Translations under genes and position numbers: made by a program
Origin: an uncultured bacterium
GTDB lineage: Bacteria; Cyanobacteriota; Vampirovibrionia; Gastranaerophilales; Gastranaerophilaceae
Assembly (NCBI GenBank): GCA_900556295.1
Contig: USOK01000119.1
Coordinates: 1-5,383, forward strand
DNA length: 5,383 nt
Reading direction: 5' to 3'
Part shown: piece by piece, positions 5,356 through 5,383 of the stretch
Numbering within the stretch: position 1 is the first letter of the stretch
How the letters are laid out: each line of letters opens with the position of its first letter
The notes under the pieces: model-generated
Told to the model about the DNA's origin: nothing
What the model saw: the letters and a program-made list of their open reading frames with translations, nothing else
The model's database searches: none

Positions 5356-5383
5356 ACAATGTTTTATTTTATAAAATCATGAA

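Noticed and set aside
5366..5377. 12-bp palindrome ATTTTATAAAAT near the right edge
   Set aside because: Likely by chance in AT-rich DNA; it could contain a -10 for a gene beyond the window, but that cannot be judged.
1..5383. CRISPR array, tRNA or rRNA
   Set aside because: No regularly spaced direct repeats and no cloverleaf or rRNA-like segments were seen.

Overview
AT-rich accessory-metabolism segment from an anaerobic, fermentative bacterium. The genes are compact, and the gaps between them hold several hairpin-forming intergenic repeats. Base composition, pyruvate formate-lyase (PFL) sequences of the Firmicutes/gut-anaerobe type and the GTTGGGCA-type and CCCTCTCC-type repeats would fit a gut bacterium such as a non-photosynthetic cyanobacterial relative (Gastranaerophilales) or a Clostridia lineage. 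No marker gene here fixes the taxonomy, so this is a low-confidence guess.

Layout. Positions 1-289 are non-coding and dense in inverted repeats, followed by a putative promoter with an overlapping dyad. At 290-808 (+) lies a DtxR/MntR-fold regulator with degraded canonical metal ligands and eight cysteines in its C-terminal 50 residues. Convergent to it, and running leftward from 4084 to 819, is a three-gene pfl cluster: a PFL catalytic chain (4084-2015), a separate 79-residue glycyl-radical domain (1886-1647) and the radical-SAM PFL activase (1547-819). The two gaps inside the cluster (128 and 99 bp) each hold hairpin-forming repeats. A 183-bp divergent promoter region separates pflB from a class IV branched-chain aminotransferase (4268-5293, +), which ends at a strong intrinsic terminator.

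How the genes work together. The activase would use S-adenosylmethionine and a 4Fe-4S cluster to make a glycyl radical on Gly54 of the small protein. That protein would have to dock onto the 689-residue catalytic chain, which keeps the Cys-Cys active site but stops just before the glycyl-radical loop. Together they would perform the anaerobic cleavage of pyruvate with CoA to acetyl-CoA and formate. The aminotransferase handles Leu/Ile/Val and their keto acids; its only visible link to the pfl genes is the shared intergenic region.

The most notable observation is the two-part PFL. The break lies at the domain boundary, each half is an intact ORF with its own good Shine-Dalgarno, and a palindromic repeat occupies the break. 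Second is the regulator, which appears to have traded the DtxR metal sites for a cysteine-rich tail.
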